A DNA stretch of 64,000 bases from Formicarius rufipectus (GCA_013399695.1 VXAU01004438.1:247409-311408); one strand, 5' to 3'. Numbered from the stretch's first letter, positions 32,738-45,218 are shown. Notes: generated by a model from the letters alone, not told the origin. Numbers and translations: made by a program.

Positions 32738-33327
32738 GATCCTTGGACACGCTGTTGGGTGTGCAACAGCTGGAATGGTCCTTGGACATGCTGTTGGGTG
32801 TGCAACATCTGGAATGGTCATTGGACACGCTGTTGGGTGTGCAACAGCTGGAATGGTCCTTGGACATGCTGCTGGGTGTGCAACATCTGGAATGGTCCTT
32901 GGACATGCTGTTGGGTGTGCAACAGCTGGAATGGTCCTTGGACATGCTGTTGGGTGTGCAACAGCTGGAATGGTCCTTGGACATGCTGTTGGGTGTGCAA
33001 CAGCTGGAATGGTCCTTGGATACACTGCTGGGTGTGCAACATCTGGAATGGTCCTAGGACACACACACTGCTGGGTGTGCAACAGCTGGAATGGTCATTG
33101 GACACACACACTGCTGGGTGTGCAACAGCTGGAATGGTCATTGGATACACTGCTGGGTGTGCAACAGCTGGAATGGTCCTTGGACACACACACTGCTGGG
33201 TGTGCAACAGCTGGAATGGTCATTGGATACACTGCTGGGTGTGCAACAGCTGGAATGGTCATTGGACACACACACTGTTGGGTGTGCAACATCTGGAATG
33301 GTCCTTGGACACACTGCTGGGTGTGCT
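32738..33327. repeat. 39/43-bp minisatellite, 15 copies, hairpin-bearing unit
   Basis: Fifteen units, counted by the shared 'gggtgtgc' core. The basic unit is 39 bp; some in the second half are 43 bp because 'acacacac' replaces 'atgctg'-type sequence. The commonest form contains GCTGTTG-GGTGTG-CAACAGC, a perfect 7-bp stem with a 6-base loop. Other units carry 'ctgctggg' or 'caacatc', which weakens one stem pair. All six frames stay open across much of the array, producing frames of up to 287 codons with a LLGVQQLEWSLD-type repeat. No start context, splice sites or domain support a gene. Confidence 0.95.
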
Positions 33328-34787
33328 TGAGGCAAATTTCTCATAAAACCCAGAGGTTTTTAGTTCTACCATATGCAATTTTTAGTTTGGTCTCTAAAAC
33401 CAGCTCTAAGCCTGCTCAGGGCAAAAAAAAAAAAAGGGAAAAAAAAAAAAGCAAACCAAAAGCCCCTTAAAATAAGATAAAAACCAGCAATAAAACCCTT
33501 GGATGTCATTCCCTGTGGGAGCCAGTGATGAAAATGCTGTTCCCTGCATCCTGCAGCAGGGCTGCTGATGGTGAGGCTTGTGTGGAGCCTTCCACAGCTG
33601 AGCGTGGAGAAACCTGTTCTTCCTGGTTAGAGAGTTTCAAGAGGAAATATGAATTATGGTGGCTCCTGCAATTCTTTGGAAGAAAAGCTGATCCCAGATA
33701 AGGTTCTTTGAGTTCTGGACCCATAAGAGTTTTCCCCACTTGAAATAGGAAGTTGATTCTTACAACGTGGACTTGCACTCCCCAAATACGATAACAGACC
33801 TCCCTCAAGCCCAGAGTGAGGGGAAAAAGTTTATTCCGCGGCAAATTCCTCCGTGCCTCAGTGTGGATTTGGTTTTACCCCCAAGCCCATGGCTTCTGAT
33901 TTGATAAACTCCACTCTGCTTTCCTGGAAAACATGTCCAAAATCCCTGGATACCGTGGCTGTTTTGCAAAAGCAGTTTCAGTCAGAGCTGTTCCCTCCAG
34001 CATCCCAGCGCTCGGAACAGGGAGAGCTGCGGAGCTGCACTCGGAGGGGCTGAAAAGCCCAAACTTTGTCCTGCCAATCCCAAATTTTGTCCTGCCAATC
34101 CCAAACTTTGCCCTGCCAGGCCCCCTGGCTGCAGTTGATGGGCAGCTCCGAGGGTAACCCCTTCCCTGTAATGTCATTAAAACACTGCTGAGTGATCTGT
34201 TTATAGGGTGGCCCTGCTGTTCCCGGCAGGCACAGCCCTTTGTGTCCCGTAATCCCAACCTTTGGCAAGCCCGGGAAACCTTGTGGAAAGACTTGGAGAT
34301 CCCCCTAATCCCTTCCCTGAGGAGACACCCATCACCAAGGGCTGGGGGGGGAAAGGTCCATCTGTCTTGCAACATGTGTGTTTACCCTGGAAAATCAGTA
34401 AATAGAGCAGAGTGCTCCCCGTGCCAGGAATCCCCTTCGGTCCTAAATTTTGGTGAGGTTGTTGTTCTGGAGTTGCACCCAACCCGAGCACTGGGCTTGG
34501 GAATTACCTGGAGCACAAACACTCAGCGTGCACCATCCCACCCCCCCAGCCTGGGAACGTTCCCAGGGGACACTCAGGGCTCTGTTAAACCCCTCACTGG
34601 GGTGGGGTCTTGTTCCCAGCAAGGCCCGTATCCAAATTTTGGAATTTGGACAGGGGAAAATTGGGCTTGACAACATCTCCTTTCTGTGTGTGGAATTTCC
34701 ATGCTGGAGGGAGTGACCCCAGAGCTTGTTGGACAAGGAGGCTGCCAGTCAGCTCCTGGTTTCCTCCAAAGTTAGGGGATGCTGGAC
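33328..34787. other. Unique sequence with A-rich block and 21-bp triplication
   Basis: An A-rich block at 33421-33453 (two A runs around ggg) follows the minisatellite by about 100 bases. A 21-bp triplet repeat lies at 34058-34119 (listed separately). Otherwise no transposon or exon is recognised. Confidence 0.5.
34058..34119. repeat. 21-bp triplicated repeat
   Basis: Three head-to-tail copies of cccaaactttgtcctgccaa(t) begin at 34058, 34079 and 34100, with one or two differences between copies. Confidence 0.9.
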
Positions 34788-34922
34788 CTGGGAGTGTCCC
34801 AGGCCAGGTTGGATGGGGCTTGGAGCTCCCTGGGCTGGTGGGAGGTGTCCCTGCCCATGGCAGGGGTGGGACTGGATGGGCTTTGAGGTCCCTTCCCACC
34901 CAAACCACTCTGGAATTCTATG
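34788..34922 (+). mobile_element. CR1 LINE 3' fragment, sense
   Basis: Sense CR1 end of the common subfamily: 'gggagtgtcccaggccagg', 'gggctggtgggaggtgtcc', 'tgcccatggcaggggtggg' and 'gaggtcccttcccaccc', ending 'ccactctggaattctatga' at 34922. Confidence 0.9.
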
Positions 34923-37900
34923 AAGAACCATAAATTGAATTCTCTGACACATTTTGTGGCTTCACTTTTAATCTCTTTCTGGTCCTGAAAATCACTTAAC
35001 TTCTTGTTAAATTTGCATTTCTGCTTAGAGAGCTGCCAACAAACCCCCCAAACCCACGTTGCCTTCATTGTTCCCTGGTGTTTGTGTAACTCCAGTGCCT
35101 GGGGAGGAAAGTTATGGAACATGGGCTGCTCTGCAACGTTCTGTTCCCATTCTGAGCTGAAAGTGTCCCCCAGATACAGCAATTCAGTTTTAAGAGGTGA
35201 TTTAAGTGTGAAGGCAGTAAAAAAAGGGAAGCCCTTGGCAGCACTGGGATGAAATGGATCCATTTGGAAGGCAGTGCTTTAAGCAAACCCACCAAAATCA
35301 ACTTAAAATGCTTTTTTTTTTTTGGAATAGATGACACCCAAAGGGCACTCTCCAAGTGGGCTTTGAAGGAGGGAACTGGATAAGTTCTGCATGTCCACAG
35401 GAAACCATTTCCACTGCAGGGGAAATATAAAATAGATATTGGAAAAGTGGGAAAGGCAGATAAATTCTGGCTTGGAAGTGGATGTCAGTCTTGGAAACTG
35501 AGTAGGAGGGAGGTTTGGGCAGAGGGAGGGATGCTGAGTAACCCTGAGGATCATTCTGAGTGCCACTTGGGGGGATCCGTGTGGACAGGAGCTGGTGGTG
35601 CAGGTGAGGGGTGAGGATGGCCCGGGAAGGTGGGGAGCAAAGCCAAGAAACCACAGCTGGAGTGGCTCCAGGGCAAGGATTTAGGGCAGGGATAGTTTAG
35701 GCACTGTTTGGGTGTGAGGGCTTTAAGGAAAAGGCTGATATTGATGATGCTGTGAATTAAAACTGTTGATATTGGCTGTGGCAGAGCCACGTGGGGTGTT
35801 AATCCCTTCCACAAAGCACCTGAAGTTGGTTCCTATCAGTCCACAGGGACATTTGGGAGAGGCTGAACTGAATTCTGGGATCAGGGGGCTGGGAAATAAA
35901 TAGGTCATAAATACACCACTTTGTGCTTGTGGCCAGGTCAGCTACACCAGCACTGTGGGAAGGGAGGGGAAGGGAAGGGCCCACAGCCCCTGATTGCCAG
36001 GAATTCTTCCCAAACACTTGGATTGTTCAGGGAATGTGTGTGGTAACAACCCAGGGATTATGGCACATGGAGCAGAACAGGTTAAATCAGGTGAGGAATA
36101 AAGAGTAAAGGGGCTGATTCATGAGCAGTCAGGGGAGGGTGTGCAGATTGGGTTGGAGATAGGGCTGTGATCACTTCTGCAGGTGTTCCCTGGGTGAAAC
36201 AGGGATTTTTGGGAGGCTCCCACTGCAGGAACCCTCATGGCTCCTGCTCTGGGGATGGGGAGTGGAAACCTGATCCTTGTCAAAAGCACCGAGTGCCTGC
36301 TCTTTAGGAATGTCCTGCGTGTCCACGAATCATCCTTCACTTTGGACAAAGTGGTGAAGGTTCCTTGGAAGATTATTTGTGACAATTGTCTGCCTTTTGC
36401 TTCTCAGGAACTTCCTATCCAAGCAGGTTGTAGCTCTTCAGGATTTAATCCAAGCAGGTTGTAGCTCTCCAGGATTTAATCCATGTGCAATTCTGTGCTA
36501 CAGAAAGGTGCAGATCTCACCCAATCTTCCTAGATGGTTTCTGTTGCCTCAGAAATATTTGGGGAAGTGCAAAAACAGTGAAGGGAAGCTGGAAAAGCAG
36601 AGGTGGGAAGGCTCAGCCTGGGAATGGGCTGGGCCAGCATCTGGTGAGACGAGATTTTTCTTGGTTTGCAGTCGATGGTGCTGTGGGATGAGAAGCTAAA
36701 ATCAAATCCTAAAATCAAACCACCACAGAAGCCCTGGAGGAGCTGCTGGTGCCTGTCAGCTCCTGCCTCAAGCACTGCCCAGAAAGCCTCTCCACTCTGG
36801 GGGCTCCTGTGGAGACCCCCAGGCTGGGAAATGGGGATAAAGGAGATCCAGCATAGAAAAGAAACTCAGATAAGATCTGTCACATCTGAAAAGCAAAGCG
36901 AAACATCTGAGCAATTCTAAGAAAAGCTTTGCTTTCCGTTTTTAATACGAATTTCTTGTGTTCTTACTCTTGCATTCTTGCCATTCTCATCACCAAGAGC
37001 TGTGGAAATCATCGGGATAATCCCTCTTCTGGCTCCAGGAATTTCCTTTCAGCTCTTGCTTTGTGCTGCTGTCTCACCGAGGGCAAAACTCGCTCTGTGT
37101 GTGCAGCAACAGGTCGATAAAACAACGAGCCCTTTGCAAAATGAACGGGAATTTGGATGCAAACGATTCCTGAAAAAAACCCAGTGGTCAGAGAAAAGCA
37201 ACTTGGGGTGGTTTGGGGGGATTCCTGGTTTCCATACCCCGTGGGACGGTGTGCAAGGGGTGCAGGGAAGGGAAGCAAAGGCAGCAGAGAACTGAAGCTT
37301 CTTATCTCTGGAGGCAGAGAGATGAGAACTTCTGAACCAGTGGGTAGCAAGGAATGTCAGTTATGTTCTAATCTAGATGGGTGAATAAAAAGATAATCAT
37401 CAGTAAATTAGAAGAGGTGTTGAAAGCTCAGTTAATTATAGGAAATGAGGAAATTAGAGTGCTGAGTCTGACTGTTTCTGATTCACTTGTTAAATTAAAA
37501 AAAAAAAAAAGAAACAGTGGGGGGTTTTTTTGTCATCTGTACTTTTGGTTCAGGTGATCTCAGGTGTAAAATGTTTAAGTTTGGTTTTATTTTTGATAGC
37601 TCCTCGAATGGGGGCTTTGTCTGAGCATCATCTGGAGGAGATTGTGGGTTTAGAGCGTCTCTCTGAAGGTCAGGAGTTGTTTTCTGCTGCACAGAGCAGG
37701 AGTTCCTGCTGATCTCCGAGTGGAACACAAAACCTGTGCTGCCTGGGAAATCAGGATGGCTTTTCCATGATTTTTAGGGAAAAAACAAAAAAAAAAGAAG
37801 AATTGTAGCTTGAGATTCTCCGTATCTTATTTTTAAATCCTGATTAAATTCAGTGTGTGGCAGGGGGAAGCAGTCTGACCACAGGACTATTAAGAAATGT

Positions 37901-38544
37901 TTTAGCCAAGTTTTCTTGCCATAAAGCTCCAATTTATTTCTTGCATTTACTTTAGGAATTTTCCACATGCATTTAAATGGTCCATAAAGGCCCTTTCAGA
38001 GGCACCCAGAGTTACCTTCACCTACCAGCTTTCTGATTTTCTTGGAAGTAGCTTCTTTACATGGAAAGAATGAATAACTGTTGACTTTTCATGGTTGCTT
38101 ATGCAATAATCCTGAGCAAAGCCAACTCTTCCTTGCAGTTTGGAAAGGGGTTATGAAACCACACTGGACAAGTTACAGAGGGTGGAATATGGACTGTTGG
38201 CAGAGGAACTGGGTGAAATGGGGATCTAGTGCACCCTTGGGACTAGAAAACCAGCAGGGAAAGTTCCCAGTAACTTAGAAAGGGATTTGCTTGTGTTTTT
38301 TAGGGGGTCTTTGCATATGCACAACATTTGCTGAGCTTCCAGAGAGGTTCTTTATATAGGAGCAGTCATGCTGACATGATGCAGAAATGAATAATTCCAG
38401 ATGTCACAGATATCATTCTACTGCTGGTTCTGTGTAAAAGGGCAGCACTTCAACTTCTCAGGGCCTGTGGGTGAGTTCAGAGTGAGAATATTGTCCTGCA
38501 CAAACTCCTGCCCTCTGCTGCCCTTCAGTCCCTTGGTCCCTCCA
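34923..38544. other. Unique sequence with small repeats, no gene seen
   Basis: 3.6 kb without a recognised transposon. It holds a T-rich homopolymer near 35311-35322, a 31-bp direct duplication at 36417-36482 (listed separately) and an A run near 37497-37511. Open frames up to 163 codons are unremarkable. Confidence 0.5.
36417..36482. repeat. 31-bp direct duplication
   Basis: Two tandem copies of a 31-bp unit starting atccaagcaggttgtagctc, differing at one base (ttcag versus tccag). Likely slippage duplication. Confidence 0.85.
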
Positions 38545-38622
38545 CTCCATGGCAGGGGGTTGGCATGAGGTGGGCTTTAGGGTCCCTCCCAACACAAGCC
38601 CTTCTGGGATTCTGTGGTTCTG
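38545..38622 (+). mobile_element. CR1 LINE 3' tip, sense
   Basis: Remnant of a sense CR1 end: 'ctccatggcagggggttgg', 'gggctttagggtccctccc', 'aacacaagcccttctggg' and the tail 'attctgtggttctgg'. Only the last 80 bases are recognisable. Confidence 0.7.
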
Positions 38623-40239
38623 GAAAGGAAATATTCAGGAACAGAGTGGTTTTTTTTCAACATTGTGGGGTAAATCTCATGCCCAAGGGATAATTATACT
38701 AATGTTTTATAACCCTGGTTTTTGATAGGGAGTTTTCAGGTCTGAGTTCTAGTTTAGCTAGACTAGCAATTGCTAAAAGGTGATGTTTCCACAGAAAAAA
38801 GGTGGAGAGAGGAAGAAACACATCCCCAGATTTTCTTGCCAAGTGAAGTTTTGATCCCTCTTGGTTGTCCTTTCCTGGCCTTTTTTAATCTGAGGCTGAG
38901 ATTTTGCTCAGCCCAAGGGAAGAGGAATGGCAAAGGAAACATGCAGCCAGCATTTTGCTGAGTTCTTGCCCTGTTCAGAGCAGGGAGGAGGGGGTCGAGC
39001 AGGGTGAGCTCCTCCAGCAGCTTTGTGGTTCTGGGAAAAGAGAGGAGGGAATGTGGCCCTTGTGCTGGAGGGTTGAGCATCAAACCCCAGCCAGCAGGGG
39101 CACTGCCTGGAATTAGGGGATCAAAACCTGCCAGAGCTGGCTGGGGGTCCTCAGCACGTGGGGACAGGGAGTGGGAGCAGCGAGCTGGGCAGAGGTGAAG
39201 GATGTTCTGCTGCTCTGCTGCTCAGGAACAGCTCGGGGCAAACCCCCCATGGAGATGGACCAGGGGGGATGGACCAGAGGCAGGGATGCCTTGCCAGGAG
39301 CTGAACCCATAGGGAGTGTCCCTCAGCCTACTGAACACTCCCCCTGTGCGTGGGGACCGCGGGAGTTTATTATAACAATTAAGTGTAGCCAAGAGGACTA
39401 ATTGATATTATCTGATGTGCTGTTTCCTCACGTAACATCTGCAAACCTCCAACTGCAGGCTGGAATTCCTGCATTCCTGGAGTCTTGGGTGCACTTGGAA
39501 GTCCCACGTGAAACATGTCCATCCCAGTGTTCTTAGTCAGACTCATTCCTTGCTCCAACAGATTGGAAAAGAGGCAACTGCATCGAGTGGGGGTTTTTTC
39601 CCCCCTTCCTTTTATCTTTCTTAGTTTTGTCTAGGAATTCTGGAACCAGGCTGCTTTAATTGAGGCAGGGTTATTACTATACATTTCAGCTAAGGTTAAT
39701 AAAGCAGAAATTTAATAGATGCATTACAATGTCTGGGAGAGTGGCTGAACATACCAGTGAGCCTTGGCACTGACCTTGCTGCACTTAAGGGCTCTGAGTC
39801 AGACTCCTGACGCCACGAGGCACGGGGAGAGTGGGAATGCATTTCCACATCCGTGTGTGTAATTTGGGAAGGTTTGCACTGCTCACAGGCTCTGGGCCTT
39901 CTGCTGCACCAGGAGTTATTTCAGGCATCGCTGCAGCACGTTCAAGAACAAGCTTAAAAGCAAAAAAAAAAAAGGGCTCTTTCTAGGTTGAGGTTATTGA
40001 AATTTATTCCCCTTGCAGTTTTGTTCATTAGCGGTTCAAACGTCGCTGTCGGTTGTTTGGAAGCTGTTCCCTCACAGTGATCAGTGGGAATCCAGCAGGG
40101 ATCAGGAGGACACTGTCCCTGTGATAATCAATCTTCCTTCTTCCCCCAGAGCCTCTCTGGTGTGCAGGAGCAGAGTCTCTGCTTCAGCAGCCAGGAGAGA
40201 CCAGGGTCACCCTGCACAGCTCAGGGGCACCGAGGTGAT
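38623..40239. other. Unique sequence, no gene seen
   Basis: Includes a T6C6-type run around 39595-39606 and an A12 run around 39963-39974. No exon, RNA gene or transposon is recognised. Confidence 0.5.
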
Positions 40240-40535
40240 GCTCATGGAACCCCAGGATGGTTTGGGAAATTAAGGATCATCCCATCCCACCCCCTGCCAT
40301 GGGCAGGGACACCTCCCACCAGCCCAGGGTGCTCCAAACCCCATCCATCCTGCCCTTGGACACTCCCAGGGATCCAGGGGCAGCCACAGCTTCTCTACCC
40401 ACCCTCCCAGGGAAGGATTTGTCCCAACACCTGATCTAAATCTCTCCTCTTTCAGTTCTAAACCATTTTGTCCTGTCACTGCCCATGCAAAAAGTCCCTG
40501 TCCATTTGTTTTATAAGTCCTGAAAGGCCAGATCT
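40240..40535 (-). mobile_element. CR1 LINE fragment, antisense
   Basis: Reverse-complement CR1: 'gatggtttgggaaattaagg' near the 3' end, 'ctgccatgggcagggacacc', 'caccagcccagggtgctcc', 'gatccaggggcagccacagc', 'ctctcctctttcagttctaaacc', then 'tttgtcctgtcactgcccatg' in pieces reaching 40535. The octamer tail is lost. 5' truncated. Confidence 0.9.
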
Positions 40536-41689
40536 GAATCCATGGGATTGTGTTCCTTTCTCCCATGGCAAACCCCAAACCAGAAGGGCGACTTTGCCTT
40601 TCCTCCAAAAGCTCTTTGCAAGGTCAGCTGGCCTTGATGAGAATCCCAACTCTGGGGGCAGAACCTGCTGCTTCTTGAGGAAGAATCTGCTGCAAATCTG
40701 ACACGAAGCTTGAGCTGCCCACATTGCCTTGAACTCCAGCTGGACAAGCAGTGGGTTGTCCAGCTCTCCCCGACTCCAGGGAGTCACATGTTCCTCATTA
40801 AGCTCCTGGTTGGAATCAAGAGGTAGATGGGGCTGCAGAGACCATGAATGGTTGCTGCAAGAGTCATCTCCTTGCACAAGGCAGTTGAGCTTCCCTGAAT
40901 ATGAAGCTCTGCTAATTAAAATGACACAGTCACATACGGATTTATGTGTGGAAAAAGGAGTTGAGAAAGCTCCAGAAAACAAAAGCTTCTCCTGCCAGTT
41001 TGGGGTTTTTTACAAGCAGGAAAACTGGAAAAAAATCATGGCGAGACGGGATGGAGTAAAACTTCAATCTGGAGCTGAAGGTGTATAAATAGGTCCAAAT
41101 ATTCCCTAAAAAATTAAATTCGGGGGATATCACTGCTGAAAAGAACCCGGGGAATCACTGCATGTTTGCCCTGTTGCCAGCCTGGGGTGCTGAACACCCA
41201 CCCACCCAGGTAACGGTGGAGACAAAGTTCCCTGAGGTTCTGTGCCACCGCTTTAATTTGAGATACAGCGAGGAAAGAGCAGGGAAAAACTGAGATGATT
41301 TGCTGGTTTCTGCTGCTGCTGCTGCTGCTGCTGCTCGAGCTGCACAAGAAAGGCCTCCAACAGAACAGATTTGGGTGTTTCTAACGTGGCTCTCAGTCAG
41401 GGGGCTAAAAATAGGTGTGTGATTGGAGTGCTAAGTGCTGCATTGATTACCTGTGTTAGCAGTCGCAGCTATTGGGAGGGGATTTCTGAAGAGCTCCCTC
41501 GAAGCAGCAATCCAGGAACATTCCCAAGGATTTGCACCTTTCAGGGAAGGGCTGAGTTTCACTCGGGGAGAGCGGGAGGGGTTGTGGGATGGCAGTGATC
41601 ATGGGATGGCAGTGATTAGCTGCAGGAAATCCAGAGCACGTGTGTCACCTGGAGTGACAGGAGAAGGGAGAACGGATCCAAAGTGAAGG
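40536..41689. other. Unique sequence with (CTG)8
   Basis: A (CTG)8 trinucleotide run is at about 41311-41335. A 168-codon minus-strand frame (40476-40982) partly overlaps the CR1 and lacks a recognisable domain. No other feature. Confidence 0.45.
41311..41335. repeat. (CTG)8 trinucleotide repeat
   Basis: Eight uninterrupted CTG units followed by CTCGAGCTG. Nothing shows it to be in an exon. Confidence 0.9.
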
Positions 41690-41916
41690 AGAGGAGGTTT
41701 CGATGGGATATTGGGAAGGGATTCCTGGCTGGGAGGGTGGGCACGTCCTGGCACAGGTTGGGCAGAGAAGATCCAGGCTGCCTCTAGATCCTTGGAAGTG
41801 TCCAAGGGCAGGTTGGAGCAACCTGGGCTGGTGGGAGTTGTCCCTGCCCATGGCAGGGGGTGGCACTGGGTGGGCTTTGAGGTCCCTTCCCACCCAAACC
41901 ATTCCATGACTTTTGT
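41690..41916 (+). mobile_element. CR1 LINE fragment, 3' end, sense
   Basis: Sense CR1: 'atgggatattgggaaggg', 'gggagggtgggcacgtcc', 'ttggaagtgtccaagggc', 'ggttggagcaacctgggc', 'gcccatggcagggggtggc', 'gaggtcccttcccaccc', ending 'ccattccatgacttttg'. It has the 'ggagcaacctggg' variant, as does the copy at 62930. Confidence 0.9.
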
Positions 41917-43103
41917 TTGAGGACATTGTGACACAATGGCATGGCATGGAATTCCATGGGTTCCCCTGCACTATCCAAGCAGTGCTTTGTGGGATCAACC
42001 CTTGTGGGATTCCTCCATCTCCTCGTGGTCCCAGCACAAGGTGGAGCATCTTCCCTGGAGCCCGTGTGAGTTGCTGTCAGCTGCCTCCACCCAGGGATTG
42101 GTGATTCCAGGCCTGGAATTCTGGGAGCTGACCTGTCCTGACTGCAGCCAACTCCAAAGTTGGTTACAGGGCCTTCATTAGGCAGCAATTAGCACAGGAG
42201 AGGCGAGTAGGTGGGAAATTGTACCAATTAAAAGCAAAAAATAGCAAACTGGGGACACTCAGCCATTGTAGGCAAGGGTTTGTTAATTAAAACAAAATTA
42301 AGGGGAAAAATAGCCTAATGCAGATGGAACCTCTCTGCAAATGGGAACCTTTCACAGAGATATTAAAGGAAAAGATATGCACAAAAACTTTATATTTGAA
42401 GCAAAGGAGGTCTGTTCCAGGAGCACTGTTAATTATTTTTATCTTGGAATTACTTTTATATCATGCAGAGGAAATACAGCGTTGAACTCCAACATAAAAA
42501 GTCCCACCATGGGCTGTAGCTGATGGAGGGAGTAAGGTCATATTTTTTTCAATATTCAGACCTACGCTATAAGATAGATACAGCACAATAAATGCTCTCA
42601 TGCTTTTAAAAGTTTATTTGGATGAATCCCTGAGGATGGATGTTGACAGTGGCCAAGTTCCCACAGGCACAAGCATCGTGTGTCCTGCCTCTGCATGGCC
42701 AGCACTGCAAAGCCTTTTAACTCTCAGTATTTTGGCTGTTGATGTGCTTAAATCTGCTGAGCTACAAAAGACGAGTTCCAAAGGAGTAAAGCTGAACCCG
42801 TTCGAGGTGCTTCTCACAGGGTGGGGGTGCTTTGTTTGTTTTTTTGGAGCCACTGCAATATGTTTTGGTTTGGAGGCTGTGAACAGACACAGAAAGGAGA
42901 GGGATGTGGGCTTTTGCCACTTGACAACAGACACTCCGTGTAAACCAAACCTTTTTTTAACCTCCCTCTCGCACAAAACAGAGAAAAGGAAAAGGAAAAA
43001 TAAAATTAAACACATGAACTCTCACAACACGACAGTTTTGTTTTCAAACTCAATAGAACTATACACACACAATACCGGGGTGGCTCTGGTTCTTTAATTT
43101 AAT
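41917..43103. other. Unique sequence, no gene seen
   Basis: A 165-codon plus-strand frame (42600-43097) includes one hydrophobic stretch but overlaps a 133-codon minus-strand frame and ends in low-complexity K-rich sequence. It matches no family I know and is not called. 42200-42600 is AT-rich. Confidence 0.45.
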
Positions 43104-43245
43104 TCCGGGATGAATGGGTTGGGAAGGACCTTAAAAAACACCCAGTCCCACCCCTGTCCTGGGCAGGGACATCTCCCACCAGCCCAGGTGGCTCCAAGCC
43201 CTGTCCAACCTGCCCTTGGACACTCCCAGGGCTGGGAATTCCAGG
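43104..43245 (-). mobile_element. CR1 LINE 3' fragment, antisense
   Basis: Reverse-complement CR1 end: 'gatgaatgggttgggaagg', 'cagtcccacccctgtcctg', 'ggcagggacatctcccacc', 'ctgcccttggacactccc'. 5' truncated. Ends at 'gggctgggaattcc'. Confidence 0.85.
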
Positions 43246-43595
43246 TAATCCTGCAGAATTCTGAGCCAGGCAGGGACAGAGAGGAGTTTGTAGAGCCAGG
43301 GAATTTATTAGATGGCAAATTACTCTCCTCCACTTCCCAATAACGTTGTACACAGCAAACTGGAGTCCAGCACACACAGGGATGGATTTCCTTCCAACTT
43401 CTGGTCCATAACCATTCCCTGGTATTCCCTCCTTCTTTGGCTATGGAGGAAGCTGAGGACTCTGGATCGTATCCCTGCAGTCAGGCATCCAAACCCAGAG
43501 GGTCATTTTAGCAGTGCCACATCTCTTTGTGGTTCCCCAAAGTGCTGAAACCCTGTTGGGAAAAGAAACTTGGGGTCCTGCTGCCTGGGCTCTGA
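43246..43595. other. Unique spacer, no gene seen
   Basis: 350 bases between a CR1 tip and a degenerate satellite. Nothing is recognised. Confidence 0.4.
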
Positions 43596-43862
43596 ACTCT
43601 GGATTCTACAGTCTGAATTCTGAATTCTAAATTCTAAGCTCTGAATTCTAAAGTGTGAATTATGAATTCTAAATTCTGAGCTCTGAATTCCTCAGTCTAA
43701 ATTCTTCATTCCAAAGTTTAAATTCTGAATTCCAAAGTCTAAATTCTGAATTCCAATGTCTAAATTCTGAATTCCAATGTCTAAATTCTGAATTCCAAAG
43801 TCTAAATTCTGAATTCTTAAGTCTAATTTCTAAATGCTAAATTCTGCATTTGGAATTCTGCT
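43596..43862. repeat. Degenerate 21-bp repeat rich in GAATTC
   Basis: About a dozen imperfect copies of a unit close to tctaaattctgaattccaaa(g). The most regular run is at 43738-43815. The array contains many GAATTC sites. Early units (43596-43735) are scrambled combinations of 'attctgaattcta'. It resembles a decayed octamer or decamer-derived satellite but is not joined to a visible CR1 end. Confidence 0.85.
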
Positions 43863-45202
43863 GAACTCTCCAGCAGAGAACACCACTCCCAACTGAATTG
43901 GAGGCAGAAGTCTCCATCCTCCCAACGATTAAAATGCACTTTTAATAACTTCTCCACGATGTATTTACAAATGTTGGTGTCCAGGCAGTGGCACAGTAAC
44001 AGGGACAGGTCTGACCTGAAATCTGGCTTCTTTCTGGGTGAATTTTGGTGGTGGAACCCCTGGCCCTCCTTTCCTTGGCTGTCAAATCCTGTGTAGCATT
44101 GAAGCTCCCCAAGCACCCCACGGGGATATAATCAAAGAGGAAAGAGGCTTGGGAGAGGGCCAAGAGGGCTTGTCATGTGCTGTGTCACAGGGAATTCTGC
44201 TCCAGGGAGGTCCTTCTTCCTCCTTTTGCCTTCCTGGGTTTCCATCAGTGACACAGGAGAAAAGATTTGATAGAGACAATAATTTGTTCTTTAAAACTCT
44301 GCAAGTCAGGCTGAAAAAAAATGAAAAAAAAGAAAAAAAAAAAAAAAAAGGTGCCTTTCTGGCAGAGCTGATAATGAGGTTTACTGATAGTTTTATTCAA
44401 ATGTGACCTTTGCAGAAATCAAAGTCTAGCAAAGAAAAAAAAACCTTAAATGCCACTTTATTACAGTGACACCCACGAGTGTCGCTGTGTTTTAGGGTCT
44501 GTCAGCATTTCCATTAGGGAACTTGATGAATTTTTAATTTAACTCTGCTCTCAAATCTGTTCTGGGTGTGAAACACACCCTGGGTTTGGGGTCGTGCTTG
44601 AGTTCGAAAAGTAAGTGTCTGTCTCTCTGTTTTCCTGCCCCCTCCTGAACATTTATTGGCAAAGCATTTCTGGTTGAGTAACTATTTCTTCTCCAGAAGT
44701 GCTCGCTGACTGTGCTGCTGGACAGGGAGCTTTGGGAAGAGTTCTGTGCCTTGGATATTCACTTACAATGAGTTTGCTCCTTTGAAAAAAATAAAAAAAA
44801 AAGCTGTTATTCTGCTTTCCAGAATTTTTTGTACCTCTCCTGTTTGTGGCACCACGTGGAAGGAAAGGGAATTTAATGGGGTTTCATCATTGTCACAGAA
44901 CCTTTGGGTGTGAGGGACAAAACAGGTGTGAAAAATCTACTTATTGTGCTTAAAATTCCAGTAGCTGGAAATCTGCACTTGGAAATGCCATTTATGGTCC
45001 TTTGGGGTTGTCTCTGGGAGGGATGGGCAAGGAATTCCTGAAGGATCAGCATCTGCCCACTTGAACCTTCTGTTCTGCTCAGGAATTGCCCATCAGCAGG
45101 TTGGAGTGTAAATTGATTATTCCGGGTTTTCTTCAGGAGCTTTTTGTTCTTATTTTATAGTTTGTGCAAAGTTTTTCTGCCCCCCATCTTTATAATATAA
45201 AG

Positions 45203-45218
45203 TATATATATATATATA
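45203..45218. repeat. (TA)8 dinucleotide repeat
   Basis: Short TA run in an AT-rich context. Confidence 0.9.

Noticed and set aside
32607..33470. 287-codon plus-strand frame with LLGVQQLEWSLD-type repeats as a repeat protein
   Set aside because: It is the 39-bp minisatellite read through; all frames on both strands are open and 43-bp units shift the frame, which a coding repeat would not tolerate.
39098..39112. CTCF-like ccagcaggggcac
   Set aside because: One base short of the core consensus; not strong enough without binding or conservation data.
42600..43097. 165-codon frame with one hydrophobic segment
   Set aside because: Opposite strand also open for 133 codons; ends in low-complexity lysine-rich sequence; no family match.
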